Assembly: GCA_023390875.1 (NCBI GenBank)
Contig: JAEWCA010000511.1
Location: 1 to 9,164, forward strand
DNA length: 9,164 nt
Direction: 5' to 3'
DNA from: Actinomycetes bacterium
GTDB taxonomy: Bacteria > Actinomycetota > Actinomycetes > Actinomycetales > Cellulomonadaceae
Below, piece by piece: positions 1 through 6,580 of this stretch (positions are counted from its first letter, which is position 1; each line of letters opens with the position of its first letter). A model generated the notes under the pieces. The model made no database searches. It saw only the letters and a list, made by a program, of their open reading frames with translations, and was not told where the DNA came from. Both the position numbers and the translations under genes were made by a program.

Positions 1-339
1 GTCGACGAGCTCGGGCCTGGTCTCGCACCGGCCGGCCATCGCGCTGCCGAACACCCGGCCCAGGGCGACGGCGAGCATCGACGACGCCGCGTAGGGGCGG
101 TCGTTGACGTACTGCGCGAGGCTGAACCCGGGGTCCCGGGGTCCCTTGCCGCGGACGAGCGCGATCGGGTCGACCTCGAGCAGGAGTGCGACGGTGCACT
201 CGTCGGGAGTCGCGACCGGGTAGAAGACGTGCGCGCGGCCCACGGACAGGTCGAACGACTGCGCGCGCTCGGGGTGCTTGTGCAGCAGGAAGCCCAGGTC
301 GGTGGCCGAGGGCGCGGTCGACGTCAGGGTGAGCAGCAC
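1..339 (-). CDS. hen1: Hen1-type RNA 3'-terminal ribose 2'-O-methyltransferase, N-terminal part
   Basis: Partial: the window holds codons 1-113 and the rest lies left of position 1. Bacterial Hen1 adds a 2'-O-methyl group to the 3'-terminal ribose of cleaved RNA before ligation by its partner Pnkp, which marks the repaired site. The translated start reads [20 protein letters not shown], followed by [20 protein letters not shown], a stretch with the pattern LLLEVDP, and [21 protein letters not shown] recognise this as the N-terminal domain of bacterial Hen1; the C-terminal methyltransferase domain is outside the window. The start is GTG at 337-339, chosen because the conserved LLTLT strand follows directly; no strong ribosome binding site precedes it. 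It is divergent from prpD, so it is probably not functionally tied to propionate metabolism. The partner kinase-phosphatase-ligase gene would be expected downstream, outside the window. The family call is from memory of the domain. Confidence 0.85.
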   Translation of the reverse strand, partial: MLLTLTSTAPSATDLGFLLHKHPERAQSFDLSVGRAHVFYPVATPDECTVALLLEVDPIALVRGKGPRDPGFSLAQYVNDRPYAASSMLAVALGRVFGSAMAGRCETRPELVD

Positions 340-410
340 CGCGCGATCGTCGCACGCGGGTCTCCGCGTGGTTTGCTGATTTCCAGAGCCGCGCGGACGC
401 GGCATCGGGC

Positions 411-426
411 GTTACCGCACAGTAAC
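411..426. promoter_or_regulatory. GTTAC-N6-GTAAC inverted repeat, possible operator in the hen1/prpD divergent region
   Basis: Perfect 5-bp arms GTTAC (411-415) and GTAAC (422-426) flank the spacer cgcaca. The right arm overlaps a TAACCT hexamer at 423-428 that fits the loose actinobacterial -10 pattern TANNNT; no convincing -35 precedes it. If used, transcription would begin near 435, leaving a leader of about 80 nt before prpD. The position suits a repressor or activator site for the prp operon, but the arms are short and could equally serve hen1. No regulator for it is encoded in the window. Confidence 0.35.
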
Positions 427-516
427 CTCGGGGCCGTGGTCGGTGCGCTCGACGAGGAGCGTGGACCCGTGCCCGGCCCGCACCGGCCCGGCGCCGACGA
501 GAGGCAGACAGCAGCG

Positions 517-2049
517 ATGACCCAGCAGCACGACGTGCGCGTCCACCCGAGCGCCGACCGCCTGGCCCGCACCGACCAGCTCGCGTGGAAGATCGCGCAG
601 GTCGCCGCGGACCCGGTCGCCGTGCCGGACGAGGTGACGGACATGATCGTCAACCGGGTCATCGACAACGCCGCCGTCACGGTGGCCTCCCTGACCCGCC
701 GGCCCGCCGTCGCCGCGCGCGCCCAGGCCCTGACCCACCCGCTCGCCGCCGGTTCGGCGCGGCACGGCGCGACCGTCTCGGGCGTGGACCCGGCGACGCG
801 GGTGACGCCCGAGTGGGCCGCGTGGGCCAACGGGGTCGCGGTGCGCGAGCTCGACTACCACGACACGTTCCTCGCGGCCGACTACTCGCACCCGGGCGAC
901 AACATCCCGCCGATCGTCGCCGTCGCGCAGCACACCGGCCGGTCGGGGGCCGACCTCGTCCGAGCGATCGCGACCGGGTACGAGGTCCAGGTGGACCTCG
1001 TGCGGGCGATCAGCCTGCACGCGCACAAGATCGACCACGTCGCGCACCTCGGCCCGTCTGTCGCCGCGGGGCTCGGCACGCTGCTCGGGCTCGACACCGA
1101 GGTCGTCTTCCATGCCGTCGGCCAGGCGCTGCACACCACGACCGCGACGCGGCAGTCCCGCAAGGGCGAGATCTCGACGTGGAAGGCGTACGCGCCGGCG
1201 TTCGCGGGCAAGGTCGCGATCGAGGCCGTCGACCGGGCGATGCGCGGCGAGACGTCGCCGACGCCGATCTACGAGGGCGAGGACGGCGTCGTCGCGTGGA
1301 TGCTCGACGGCCCGTCGGCCCACTACGTCGTGCCGCTGCCCGGCCCGGGCGAGGCGAAGACGGCGATCCTCGACACGTACACCAAGGAGCACTCGGCGGA
1401 GTACCAGTCGCAGGCGCTCATCGACCTCGCGCGACGCCTGCACCGCGAGCGGCCGGACCTCGCGGACCCGTCGAACGTCGCGTCGATCGTCATCCACACG
1501 TCGCACCACACGCACTACGTGATCGGGTCGGGCGCCAACGACCCCCAGAAGTATGACCCGACCGCGTCGCGGGAGACGCTCGACCACTCGATCCCGTACA
1601 TCTTCACGGTCGCGCTGCAGGACGGCGGCTGGCACCACGTCGACTCGTACGCGCCGTCGCGCGCCGCCCGGCCGGACACCGTCGCGCTGTGGCACAAGGT
1701 CACGACGACCGAGGACCCCGAGTGGACCCGCCGCTACCACTCGACCGACCCGGCCGAGAAGGCCTTCGGGGGTCGCGTCGAGATCACGACGACGTCCGGC
1801 GAGGTCGTCGTGGAGGAGATCGCCGTGGCCGACGCGCACCCGCTCGGCGCCCGCCCGTTCGCGCGCGAGCAGTACGTCGCGAAGTTCCGCACGCTGGCCG
1901 ACGGCGTGCTGCCCGACGTGGAGATCGACCGGTTCCTCGCCGTCGCCCAGCGGCTGCCCGACCTGCGGCCTGACGAGCTCGGCGGCCTCACCGTCGTCGC
2001 GCCGTCGTCCGTCCTCGACGCCGTCCGCACCCCGGAGGGACTGTTCTGA
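517..2049 (+). CDS. prpD: 2-methylcitrate dehydratase (PrpD, MmgE/PrpD family)
   Basis: A 510-residue protein that dehydrates 2-methylcitrate to 2-methyl-cis-aconitate, the second step of the methylcitrate cycle, in the cytoplasm. Family-typical stretches include [16 protein letters not shown] (21-36), [18 protein letters not shown] (46-63), LDYHDTF with HPGDN (112-129), GLGTLLGLD (185-193), [14 protein letters not shown] (210-223) and YEGEDG (252-257). PrpD proteins are usually about 480-510 residues, so this one is full length. The frame is open back to 229, but the extra 96 residues are low-complexity Arg/Ala/Gly sequence and overlap the hen1 gene. The ATG at 517 follows GAGAGG (499-504, spacing 12, rather long) and gives the normal N-terminus. 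The stop overlaps the prpB start by one base (TGATG), so the two are probably translationally coupled. Identification is strong because of the prpB and prpC neighbours. Confidence 0.96.
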   Translation: MTQQHDVRVHPSADRLARTDQLAWKIAQVAADPVAVPDEVTDMIVNRVIDNAAVTVASLTRRPAVAARAQALTHPLAAGSARHGATVSGVDPATRVTPEWAAWANGVAVRELDYHDTFLAADYSHPGDNIPPIVAVAQHTGRSGADLVRAIATGYEVQVDLVRAISLHAHKIDHVAHLGPSVAAGLGTLLGLDTEVVFHAVGQALHTTTATRQSRKGEISTWKAYAPAFAGKVAIEAVDRAMRGETSPTPIYEGEDGVVAWMLDGPSAHYVVPLPGPGEAKTAILDTYTKEHSAEYQSQALIDLARRLHRERPDLADPSNVASIVIHTSHHTHYVIGSGANDPQKYDPTASRETLDHSIPYIFTVALQDGGWHHVDSYAPSRAARPDTVALWHKVTTTEDPEWTRRYHSTDPAEKAFGGRVEITTTSGEVVVEEIAVADAHPLGARPFAREQYVAKFRTLADGVLPDVEIDRFLAVAQRLPDLRPDELGGLTVVAPSSVLDAVRTPEGLF

Positions 2050-2942
2050 TGCTGTACGCGACCACCACCCCCGCCGACCGTCGCGCGAACCTGCGCGCCG
2101 AGCTCGCGTCCGGGCGGCTGCTGCGGATGCCCGGCGCGTTCAACCCGCTGTCGGCCCGGCTCATCGAGGCCAAGGGGTTCGACGGCGTCTACGTGTCGGG
2201 CGCCGTGCTGTCCGCCGACCTCGGCCTGCCCGACATCGGCCTCACGACGGCCACCGAGGTCACCCAGCGCGCCGGGCAGATCGCGCGCATGACGAACCTG
2301 CCCGCGATCGTCGACGCGGACACCGGCTTCGGCGAGCCGATGAACGTCGCCCGGACCGTCCAGGGCCTCGAGGACGCCGGGCTCGCGGGCTGCCACATCG
2401 AGGACCAGGTCAACCCCAAGCGGTGCGGGCACCTCGACGGCAAGTCCGTGGTCGACGAGGAGACCGCGCTGCAGCGCATCCGCGCCGCGGTGGACGGACG
2501 ACGCGACCCGAACTTCCTCGTCATGGCGCGCACGGACATCCGGGCGGTCGACGGGCTCACCGCGGCGGTCGACCGGGCGAAGGCGCTCGTCGACGCCGGC
2601 GCGGACGCGATCTTCCCCGAGGCGATGACCGGGCCGTCCGAGTTCGAGGCGGTGCGCAACGCCGTCGACGTGCCGCTGCTGGCCAACATGACGGAGTTCG
2701 GCAAAGGCGAGCTGCTCACCGCGCAGCAGCTCGCCGACATCGGCATGAACATCGTCATCTACCCCGTCACGCTGCTGCGGCTCGCGATGGGCGCGGCGAT
2801 GTCCGGGCTCGACGAGATCCTCGCCGAGGGGACGCAGGCGGGGCTGCTCGACCGGATGCAGACCCGCGCCGAGCTCTACGACCTGCTCGACTACTCCGCC
2901 TACAACCACTTCGACGCGGACGTCTTCAACTTCCGGCTCTGA
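2049..2942 (+). CDS. prpB: Methylisocitrate lyase (PrpB)
   Basis: A 297-residue enzyme of the isocitrate lyase/PEP mutase superfamily that cleaves 2-methylisocitrate to pyruvate and succinate, the last step of the methylcitrate cycle. The lyase active-site loop KRCGH is intact at 124-128 with the catalytic Cys126. The Mg-binding region is present as DADTGFGEP (89-97) with HIEDQ (116-120), and MARTD (159-163) matches a further conserved strand. The N-terminal stretch RLLRMPGAFNPLSARLIE (23-40) and the SGA of VYVSGA (48-52) are typical of PrpB rather than of true isocitrate lyase, which is far longer. Length is normal (about 290-305). The ATG at 2049 shares its A with the prpD stop codon. The reading frame ends 47 nt before prpC. 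All expected catalytic residues that I can place are present. Confidence 0.96.
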   Translation: MLYATTTPADRRANLRAELASGRLLRMPGAFNPLSARLIEAKGFDGVYVSGAVLSADLGLPDIGLTTATEVTQRAGQIARMTNLPAIVDADTGFGEPMNVARTVQGLEDAGLAGCHIEDQVNPKRCGHLDGKSVVDEETALQRIRAAVDGRRDPNFLVMARTDIRAVDGLTAAVDRAKALVDAGADAIFPEAMTGPSEFEAVRNAVDVPLLANMTEFGKGELLTAQQLADIGMNIVIYPVTLLRLAMGAAMSGLDEILAEGTQAGLLDRMQTRAELYDLLDYSAYNHFDADVFNFRL

Positions 2943-2979
2943 TCCCCGCTCCCCTGTTCACCGCACCATCAACGGCGAT

Positions 2980-2984
2980 GGAGG
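2980..2984 (+). promoter_or_regulatory. Shine-Dalgarno site that decides the prpC start
   Basis: GGAGG lies 5 nt before the ATG at 2990. An in-frame ATG at 2978 would add four residues (MEAP) but overlaps this site and has no good ribosome binding site of its own, so 2990 is preferred. Confidence 0.7.
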
Positions 2985-2989
2985 CCCCC

Positions 2990-4117
2990 ATGACCGACTC
3001 CCCCGAGGCCCAGATCCACAAGGGGCTGGCCGGCGTCGTCGTCGACACCACGCAGGTGTCGTCGGTCGACGCGGCGAGCAACTCGCTGCTCTACCGCGGC
3101 TACCCCGTGCAGCAGCTCGCCGCGCGCTGCTCGTTCGAGGAGGTCGCGTACCTCCTGTGGCACGGCGAGCTCCCGACCGCGTCCGAGCTCGCCGACCTGC
3201 AGAAGACCGAGCGCTGGCACCGGGTCCTCGACGAGAACGTGGTCGCGGCCGTCCTCGCGCTGCCCGAGTCGTGCCACCCGATGGACGTCGTCCGCACCGC
3301 CGTGAGCGTCATCGGCGCGCACGACCCGACCGCCGCCGACGCGTCCCCCGAGGCCAACCTCGCCAAGTCCGTGCGCCTGCTCGCGCAGCTCCCCGGCATC
3401 GTCGCGCTCGACCAGCGCCGCCGCCGCGGCCAGGACGCCATCGCGCCGCGCGACGACCTCGGGTTCGCGGAGAACTTCCTGTGGGTCACGTTCGGCGAGC
3501 TGCCCGACCCCGTCGTCGTCCGGGCGTTCGAGGTGTCGATGGTGCTGTACGCCGAGCACTCGTTCAACGCCTCGACGTTCACGGCCCGGGTCATCGCGTC
3601 GACGCTGTCGGACCTGCACTCGGCCGTCGTGGGCGCGATCGGGGCGTTGAAGGGGCCGCTGCACGGCGGGGCGAACGAGGCCGTCATGGCGACGTTCGCG
3701 GAGATCGGGTCCGCCGACCGCGCCGCCGCCTGGCTCGACGACGCCCTCGCGAACAAGCGCAAGATCATGGGCTTCGGCCACCGCGTCTACAAGCACGGCG
3801 ACTCCCGCGTCCCCACCATGCGCGCCTCGCTCGACGAGCTCGTCGCCCACTACGACCGACGCGACCTGCTCGACCTGTACGAGGCCCTCGAGACGGCCAT
3901 GGCCGAGCGCAAGGACATCCAGCCGAACCTCGACTACCCCACCGGTCCCGCTTACCACCTGATGGGCTTCGACACCCCGACGTTCACGCCGCTGTTCGTC
4001 GCGAGCCGGGTCACCGGGTGGACCGCGCACGTCATGGAACAGCTCGCGTCGAACGCCCTGATCCGGCCGCTGAGCAAGTACACCGGCCCGGAGCGGAGGG
4101 ACGTGCCCGAAGCTTGA
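2990..4117 (+). CDS. prpC: 2-methylcitrate synthase (PrpC, citrate synthase family)
   Basis: A 375-residue citrate-synthase-fold enzyme that condenses propionyl-CoA with oxaloacetate to 2-methylcitrate and CoA, the entry step of the cycle. Catalytic residues can be placed: His225 in GPLHGGANEAV (222-232), His264 in GFGHRVYKHG (261-270) and Asp315 in NLDYPTG (313-319). AEHSFNAST (188-196) and the substrate-binding arginines in ASR (340) and LIRPLSKY (Arg359) are also present. The N-terminal IHKGLAGVVVDTTQVSSVD (9-27) and the loop QRRRRGQDAI (142-151) followed by PRDDLGFAENFLW resemble actinobacterial methylcitrate synthases. The length, about 370-380, is that of short bacterial citrate or methylcitrate synthases. 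Family alone cannot exclude citrate synthase activity, but position after prpD-prpB makes methylcitrate synthase the sensible call. It is probably the last gene of the operon, since the next gene is convergent and ends 14 nt away. Confidence 0.95.
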   Translation: MTDSPEAQIHKGLAGVVVDTTQVSSVDAASNSLLYRGYPVQQLAARCSFEEVAYLLWHGELPTASELADLQKTERWHRVLDENVVAAVLALPESCHPMDVVRTAVSVIGAHDPTAADASPEANLAKSVRLLAQLPGIVALDQRRRRGQDAIAPRDDLGFAENFLWVTFGELPDPVVVRAFEVSMVLYAEHSFNASTFTARVIASTLSDLHSAVVGAIGALKGPLHGGANEAVMATFAEIGSADRAAAWLDDALANKRKIMGFGHRVYKHGDSRVPTMRASLDELVAHYDRRDLLDLYEALETAMAERKDIQPNLDYPTGPAYHLMGFDTPTFTPLFVASRVTGWTAHVMEQLASNALIRPLSKYTGPERRDVPEA

Positions 4118-4131
4118 GCACCGGCGCGTCC

Positions 4132-4701
4132 TCAGACGAGCAGGTCGCGGCCGCGCACCACGACCTCGTGTTCGGAGCCGTCGTCAGCCCTGAGCGCGAG
4201 CGTGCGTACAGCGGTCCAGCGGAACGACCGGATGACGCCCCCGAGCTCAACCCTCGCCACCTCGTGCCCGCCCATCACGCGTCTCACCGACGTCTCACAA
4301 ACGAGCACCCACCCCTCAGCGTCCTGGAACGCGCCCAGCAGGTCCTCGTCGACGGTGATGCTGACCCCGGGCGAGCTCCCCACGCTCGCGGGGAGCTCGA
4401 CCACTTCACGCGCCGACCACACGTAGGTGCCCGACGATCCGGACCCCACCGCCAGCGGTCGCCATCCGGGCTGCTCGAACGTCCACTCGGCCCCGTCGTC
4501 GTCGGCGACCGTCACGGCTATCGACAGCGGGCAGGCACCCGAGCCCACCCGGATGAAGAACACGCGCTCTCGGGAGACGAGCATCATCTCGGACTGAGGT
4601 CCGACGATCTCGACCGCCGTCCTCACGTCCTGCTCGGCGTCGTCGTCCAGGCGCGGCAGGCCCCGTAGCGCAACGCGCAGATCACGACCCTTCGGCGCCA
4701 T
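4132..4701 (-). CDS. Uncharacterised 189-residue protein
   Basis: I do not recognise the family. The protein is soluble-looking, has no signal peptide or membrane segment, and is rich in short alternating hydrophobic stretches (VSRERVFFIRV 42-52, then SITVDEDLLGAF and WVLVCETSVRRVMGGHEVARV), suggesting a mostly beta fold. It has two cysteines far apart in sequence and no metal-binding pattern. An N-terminal Met-Ala-Pro-Lys-Gly-Arg and a basic RDLRVALRGLPRL precede the beta-rich part. The ATG at 4699-4701 has no Shine-Dalgarno sequence, but a TACCGT hexamer ends 7 nt before it, which fits a leaderless transcript. The gene is convergent with prpC and divergent from the DUF6345-like gene. It is accepted as real because its amino-acid composition is ordinary, unlike the Arg/Ala-rich readings of the other frames, and because it fills the gap between its neighbours. 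Function unknown. Confidence 0.7.
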   Translation of the reverse strand: MAPKGRDLRVALRGLPRLDDDAEQDVRTAVEIVGPQSEMMLVSRERVFFIRVGSGACPLSIAVTVADDDGAEWTFEQPGWRPLAVGSGSSGTYVWSAREVVELPASVGSSPGVSITVDEDLLGAFQDAEGWVLVCETSVRRVMGGHEVARVELGGVIRSFRWTAVRTLALRADDGSEHEVVVRGRDLLV

Positions 4702-4727
4702 GGGTCAAACGGTAGGGCCAACGGGAT
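4702..4727 (-). promoter_or_regulatory. Possible leaderless promoter of the 189-residue gene
   Basis: On the minus strand, TACCGT then TTGACCC then ATG places a TANNNT-type -10 hexamer with 7 nt between its end and the start codon. That is the spacing expected when transcription begins at or next to the A of ATG. No clear -35 element is visible. The absence of any purine-rich ribosome binding site supports this reading. Confidence 0.35.
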
Positions 4728-4739
4728 CACCTCGTCCCG
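4722..4739. repeat. Short inverted repeat between divergent genes
   Basis: CGGGA (4722-4726) and TCCCG (4735-4739) flank eight bases. It lies between the divergent starts at 4701 and 4819 and just upstream of the putative minus-strand -10. It could be an operator or chance in GC-rich DNA. Confidence 0.25.
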
Positions 4740-4762
4740 AAGTATCCGCTCCGTTCGTCGAG

Positions 4763-4814
4763 CCCTCCTCTCCGACGCCTGCCCTGCCGGGGCGGGTACT
4801 CGATGAGGAGGGGG
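4763..4814 (+). promoter_or_regulatory. Strong ribosome binding site with a complementary anti-Shine-Dalgarno segment upstream
   Basis: The Shine-Dalgarno tract AGGAGGGGG (4806-4814) stands about 7 nt before the ATG at 4819, using its GGAGG core. An upstream segment CCCTCCTC (4763-4770) is perfectly complementary to GAGGAGGG (4805-4812). A small inner hairpin sits between them: CTGCCC (4779-4784) with GGGCGG (4790-4795), one G-T pair and a 5-nt loop. If transcription starts upstream of 4763, the leader could fold so that the ribosome binding site is hidden. The complementarity is directly visible; the regulatory role is inferred. Confidence 0.4.
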
Positions 4815-4818
4815 AATC

Positions 4819-5571
4819 ATGGCAGCGACGTTCGGCGTAGAAGCGATCCGGCACTTCGGCAACGCCCGGGCGAACGGCATCTCCACGGCCGCGGACCTGA
4901 CGTACACGTTCAACCGCAGCAACGGGTTCGACTCCGAGCTCAGGGACGCGGGCCACAACCGCGCCTGGTACTGGTCGGAGCAGGACTGCTGGGAGAACGA
5001 CATCCAGGACTCGGACGTGGGCGGTGACGACGCCACGTGGGTCGACACGGTCGACCTGTTCTGGATCGAGACGCACGGGAACCACACGGCCGACGGGCAG
5101 GCGCGCCTGCTCTACGACACGCCGCAGGACCAGTGGCGGACGTTCTCGGGCACGTGGGAGCTCGGCGAGAACTGGAACGCCGAGTGGGTCATGGCGTACT
5201 CGTGCGACACCGCTCCGCTCGGCACGCTGACGGGCCTGTGGAACATCTTCGACCGGCTGCACCTGTACTGCGGGGCCTGGGAGAACATGTGGGACGGCAT
5301 CACCACCGACGAGTGCGGCGAGGACGTCGCCGACAACCTCACGGACGGCGACACGGTGTCGTCGGCGTGGATCGACGGGGTGTCCGACTGGGCGGTGGAC
5401 AACCATCCGGTGGTCGTGGGCCCTTCGACGAGCCAGACGTGGAACGGCGGCAACGTGATCTGGCCGCTGAGCACGCACAACCGGGACCACCTGTGGGGCG
5501 AGGGCTCCGTGACCGCCGACCTGTCCCCGTCGCAGCAGGGCTGCCTGCTGTGGCGCTGGGCCGAGGGCTGA
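4819..5571 (+). CDS. DUF6345-like protein with caspase-type His/Cys pattern
   Basis: A 250-residue protein that resembles, from memory, the uncharacterised DUF6345 family: a WYWSEQDCWENDI segment (49-61), then VDTVDLFWIETHGNHT (75-90), WVMAYSCDTAPLG (123-135) and LHLYCGAWENMWDG (147-160). A hydrophobic strand ending in His86-Gly87, followed by a second strand ending in Ser128-Cys129, is the arrangement of the catalytic dyad in clan CD cysteine peptidases (caspases, legumain, gingipain). Peptidase activity is therefore possible but unproven. The protein has 19 tryptophans (about 7.6%), which is exceptional, and five cysteines (57, 129, 151, 166, 242). No signal peptide or membrane segment is visible, so it is probably cytosolic. 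The ATG at 4819 is set by a strong ribosome binding site; an out-of-frame ATG at 4803 overlaps that site. The next gene starts 13 nt after the stop, so the pair is almost certainly one transcript. Confidence 0.85.
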   Translation: MAATFGVEAIRHFGNARANGISTAADLTYTFNRSNGFDSELRDAGHNRAWYWSEQDCWENDIQDSDVGGDDATWVDTVDLFWIETHGNHTADGQARLLYDTPQDQWRTFSGTWELGENWNAEWVMAYSCDTAPLGTLTGLWNIFDRLHLYCGAWENMWDGITTDECGEDVADNLTDGDTVSSAWIDGVSDWAVDNHPVVVGPSTSQTWNGGNVIWPLSTHNRDHLWGEGSVTADLSPSQQGCLLWRWAEG

Positions 5572-5584
5572 GAGGGGAACGACG

Positions 5585-6508
5585 ATGACGACGATCAAGG
5601 ACCTCACCGCGAGGCTCGCGGAGCTCGCGGGCGACGTGCCGGACGTGACCGAGGTGGTCGAGCTCGCGACGCTGCGGCCCGAGGCGGTGCTGCGGCGCAA
5701 CGAGAAGGTGCTCGCGGACCTCGCGGGCACGGCCGGCATCGCGCTGGACGTGTCGCAGGGCGGCGAGCGGTTCAAGGAGCGCACGGTGTACCGGGGCGAG
5801 GACGGCGGCCGGGCGGTCACGTTCCACGCGTCGGGCGCGTTCACGCTGTACTCGGGCGTGGACCCGCTGGACGACCTGTTCGAGCGGGTCGAGGAGGACG
5901 ACGTGCTCCGCAAGGCGGTCGACTCCGTGGCGGAGAAGCTGCGCCTGACCGGACTGGTCGACCAGGAGGACTCGCTCGCGTTCGAGCGGCTGTGGAAGCT
6001 CAAGGCGGCCGGCGCGGAACGCGAGGGCAGGCTGAGCGATCCGGTGCTGACCCGGGCGGTCGGTGCGTACCGCCAGTCGGTGCGCGACCTGCCCGTGCTG
6101 GGCCGGGCGTCGGCCAGCGTCGAGGTGACGGGTTCCGGCGCGCTGTCGGCGCTCACCGTGACGTTGCGGCGCTTCGCGGGCGACGGCGGCGGGAAGACGA
6201 TCGACAAGGCCCGGACGCGGAGCGCCGAGGAGGCTGCGGCCGACGTGGCCGCGCGGGTGTCGAAGATGCTGGGCGGCCAGGAGGAGGACGTCGAGCTCGA
6301 CGCGCAGTCGTTCGCGTTCGGGTACCTGAGCCTCGGCCGGCGCCGCGCGCAGGCGCTGCTCGCGCCGATGTACGTCGCGGCGGTCGCCGTGGACGGCGGT
6401 CCCGAGCGGGAGCGGTCCGCGCACGTCATCGCCGTGGCGGGCAGCGAGCAGCAGTACCTGCGGCTGCCCACCGGGGTCCGCCCGGGGACGTCGCCGCGCG
6501 TGGCCTGA
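5585..6508 (+). CDS. Uncharacterised 307-residue protein with propeptide-like region, partner of the DUF6345-like protein
   Basis: No firm family recognised. It has no signal peptide or membrane segment and is highly charged. Residues 1-50 look helical. Residues 65-90 (ERTVYRGEDGGRAVTFHASG onward) look like beta strands, and 93-145 is acidic and helical. The stretch YRQSVRDLPVLGRASASVEV (162-181), then GALSALTVTLRRF (185-197), then SAEEAAADVAARV (213-225) resembles the FTP/PepSY pattern of thermolysin-type propeptides: an aromatic strand, a 'lPVlG' turn, a strand with a small-residue tail, then an Ala-rich helix. The C-terminal LLAPMYVAAVAVDG (258-271) fits the same type of fold. A ribosome binding site AGAGGGG (5571-5577) begins at the last base of the upstream stop codon, 7 nt before the ATG. 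A role as inhibitor, chaperone or substrate adaptor of the upstream protein is inference only. A strong hairpin follows the stop. Confidence 0.8.
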   Translation: MTTIKDLTARLAELAGDVPDVTEVVELATLRPEAVLRRNEKVLADLAGTAGIALDVSQGGERFKERTVYRGEDGGRAVTFHASGAFTLYSGVDPLDDLFERVEEDDVLRKAVDSVAEKLRLTGLVDQEDSLAFERLWKLKAAGAEREGRLSDPVLTRAVGAYRQSVRDLPVLGRASASVEVTGSGALSALTVTLRRFAGDGGGKTIDKARTRSAEEAAADVAARVSKMLGGQEEDVELDAQSFAFGYLSLGRRRAQALLAPMYVAAVAVDGGPERERSAHVIAVAGSEQQYLRLPTGVRPGTSPRVA

Positions 6509-6512
6509 GAGC

Positions 6513-6547
6513 CGGACGAGGGCGGCCGCCGGGGTCGCCCTCGTCCG
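6513..6547 (+). terminator. Strong hairpin terminator without a T-tract
   Basis: Perfect 12-bp arms CGGACGAGGGCG (6513-6524) and CGCCCTCGTCCG (6536-6547) are extended inward by a G-T and two G-C pairs (6525-6527 with 6533-6535), giving a 15-bp stem and a 5-nt loop. It starts 4 nt after the stop of the 307-residue gene. No run of T follows, which is common for actinobacterial terminators. It should separate the two-gene unit at 4819-6508 from the gene at 6581, although read-through or an RNA-stabilising role is possible. Confidence 0.75.
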
Positions 6548-6580
6548 TCGGCTCCAGTCGGACGCCCTGCGCGCCGATGG

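Noticed and set aside
229..516. 96-residue N-terminal extension of PrpD
   Set aside because: The residues are low-complexity Arg/Ala/Gly, overlap hen1 on the other strand, and the known PrpD N-terminus begins at the ATG at 517.
412..1839. Long minus-strand open frame (475 codons) opposite prpD
   Set aside because: Arg/Val/Asp-rich composition of an antisense shadow in GC-rich DNA; prpD on the plus strand is certain.
1553..2989. Upstream extension of PrpC in the same frame through prpB
   Set aside because: The frame stays open only because of GC bias. It is Arg-rich nonsense until the citrate-synthase sequence starts at 2990 after a clear ribosome binding site.
1734..4030. Long minus-strand open frames opposite prpB and prpC
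   Set aside because: Shadow composition with no domain; the plus-strand genes carry complete active sites.
4098..4130. GGACG ... CGTCC repeat as a prpC terminator
   Set aside because: Long interrupted loop and overlap with the end of prpC; too weak to call.
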